A DNA stretch of 5,643 nt from DATKNA01 sp035541595 (lineage in GTDB: Bacteria; Actinomycetota; Actinomycetes; Actinomycetales; Kineosporiaceae). A program made the position numbers and the translations under genes. Shown here piece after piece: positions 5,340 to 5,643 of this stretch. The stretch's first letter is position 1. Each line of letters begins with the position of its first letter. The notes under the pieces were generated by a model. The model was not told the origin of the DNA. It did not search any database and saw only the letters and a list, made by a program, of their open reading frames with translations. The stretch is from assembly GCA_035541595.1 (NCBI GenBank), contig DATKNA010000307.1, positions 1 to 5,643 on the forward strand. Reading direction: 5' to 3'.

Positions 5340-5643
5340 TCACCCGGTGGGGGCCACCTTGCGCAGGTGCTCGACGAAAGCGCGCATCCAGCCGGGGTGG
5401 TCCGGCCAGGCCCGGCCGGTGACCAGCTGACCGTCGATCACCGCGTCGCTGTCGACGAACTCCCCGCCGGCGGCCTCGACGTCCGGGCGCAGCGCCGGAT
5501 ACGCGGCCGACCGCCGTCCCTGCAGGGTGCCGGCGGCCGCGAGCAGCAGAGGTCCGTGGCACAGCGCCGCCACGGGCGCGTCGGCCCGCATGAAGTGCCG
5601 GATGATCCGCTGGGCGTCGGGGTCGTTGCGGATGTACTCGGGG
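5340..5643 (-). CDS. DJ-1/PfpI-family protein (C-terminal 100 residues; 5' end beyond the window)
   Basis: Member of the class I glutamine-amidotransferase-like DJ-1/ThiJ/PfpI superfamily, which includes glyoxalase III-type, chaperone-like and protease-like proteins. The visible part begins PEYIRNDPDAQRIIRHF, then the nucleophile elbow VAALCHGPLLLAAAG with C28, H29 and G30 of the fragment. It continues with a strand and helix SAAYPALRPDVEAAGGEFVD and ends with VIDGQLVTGRAWPDHPGWMRAFVEHL. The cysteine expected for catalysis is present; the glutamate usually found earlier is outside the window. The ending is an ordinary family ending, so the gene is intact at its 3' side. It is truncated only by the window edge, so start, promoter and exact subfamily cannot be given. 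It may share a transcript with DUF1918, although a palindrome lies between them. Confidence 0.87.
   Translation of the reverse strand, partial: PEYIRNDPDAQRIIRHFMRADAPVAALCHGPLLLAAAGTLQGRRSAAYPALRPDVEAAGGEFVDSDAVIDGQLVTGRAWPDHPGWMRAFVEHLRKVAPTG

Noticed and set aside
1..5643. tRNA, rRNA, CRISPR array or riboswitch
   Set aside because: No cloverleaf pattern, regularly spaced repeat array or recognisable aptamer core was seen by eye. The intergenic gaps are all under 200 bases.

Overview
The window is GC-rich throughout, with strong G/C preference at third codon positions, frequent GTG starts and purine-rich Shine-Dalgarno sites. It contains a DUF1918 protein and a fused urease gamma-beta subunit. 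This points to a high-GC actinomycete (Streptomyces/Pseudonocardia-like); the exact genus cannot be read from the window. Every gene I can support lies on the minus strand, so transcription runs from high to low coordinates. The long plus-strand open frames are antisense shadows.

Layout in transcription order. (1) 5340-5643: C-terminal part of a DJ-1/PfpI-family protein, cut by the window edge. (2) 5085-5288: a 67-residue DUF1918 protein. Each of these two is followed by a GC-rich dyad (5322-5337 and 5027-5059); the second looks like a boundary before the next unit. (3) 4624-4929: a small LsrG-like ABM-domain protein, joined by a 4-base GTGA overlap to (4) 3482-4627: an iron-type alcohol dehydrogenase. 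(5) After 98 bases, 2643-3383: fused urease gamma-beta subunit, joined by another GTGA overlap to (6) 940-2646: a divergent urease alpha subunit. (7) After 181 bases, 423-758: a small resolvase-fold protein lacking the catalytic serine, followed 3 bases later by (8) 1-419: the N-terminal part of a FGGY gluconokinase, cut by the window edge.

How the genes may work together. The ABM protein and dehydrogenase are translationally coupled, as are the two urease subunits. The four genes share a strand with one short gap, so they may form one catabolic unit that oxidises a small alcohol or aldehyde and hydrolyses a urea-like amide. The point of most interest is the urease alpha subunit. It keeps every nickel ligand, the carbamylated lysine and the catalytic histidine. 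However, the flap cysteine is valine, the next histidine is glycine, and the loop between the HxH motif and the lysine is four residues shorter and rewritten. No ureD, ureE, ureF or ureG gene is visible here. It may be a urease paralogue with an altered substrate or maturation route. This is inference from sequence motifs; no search was run.
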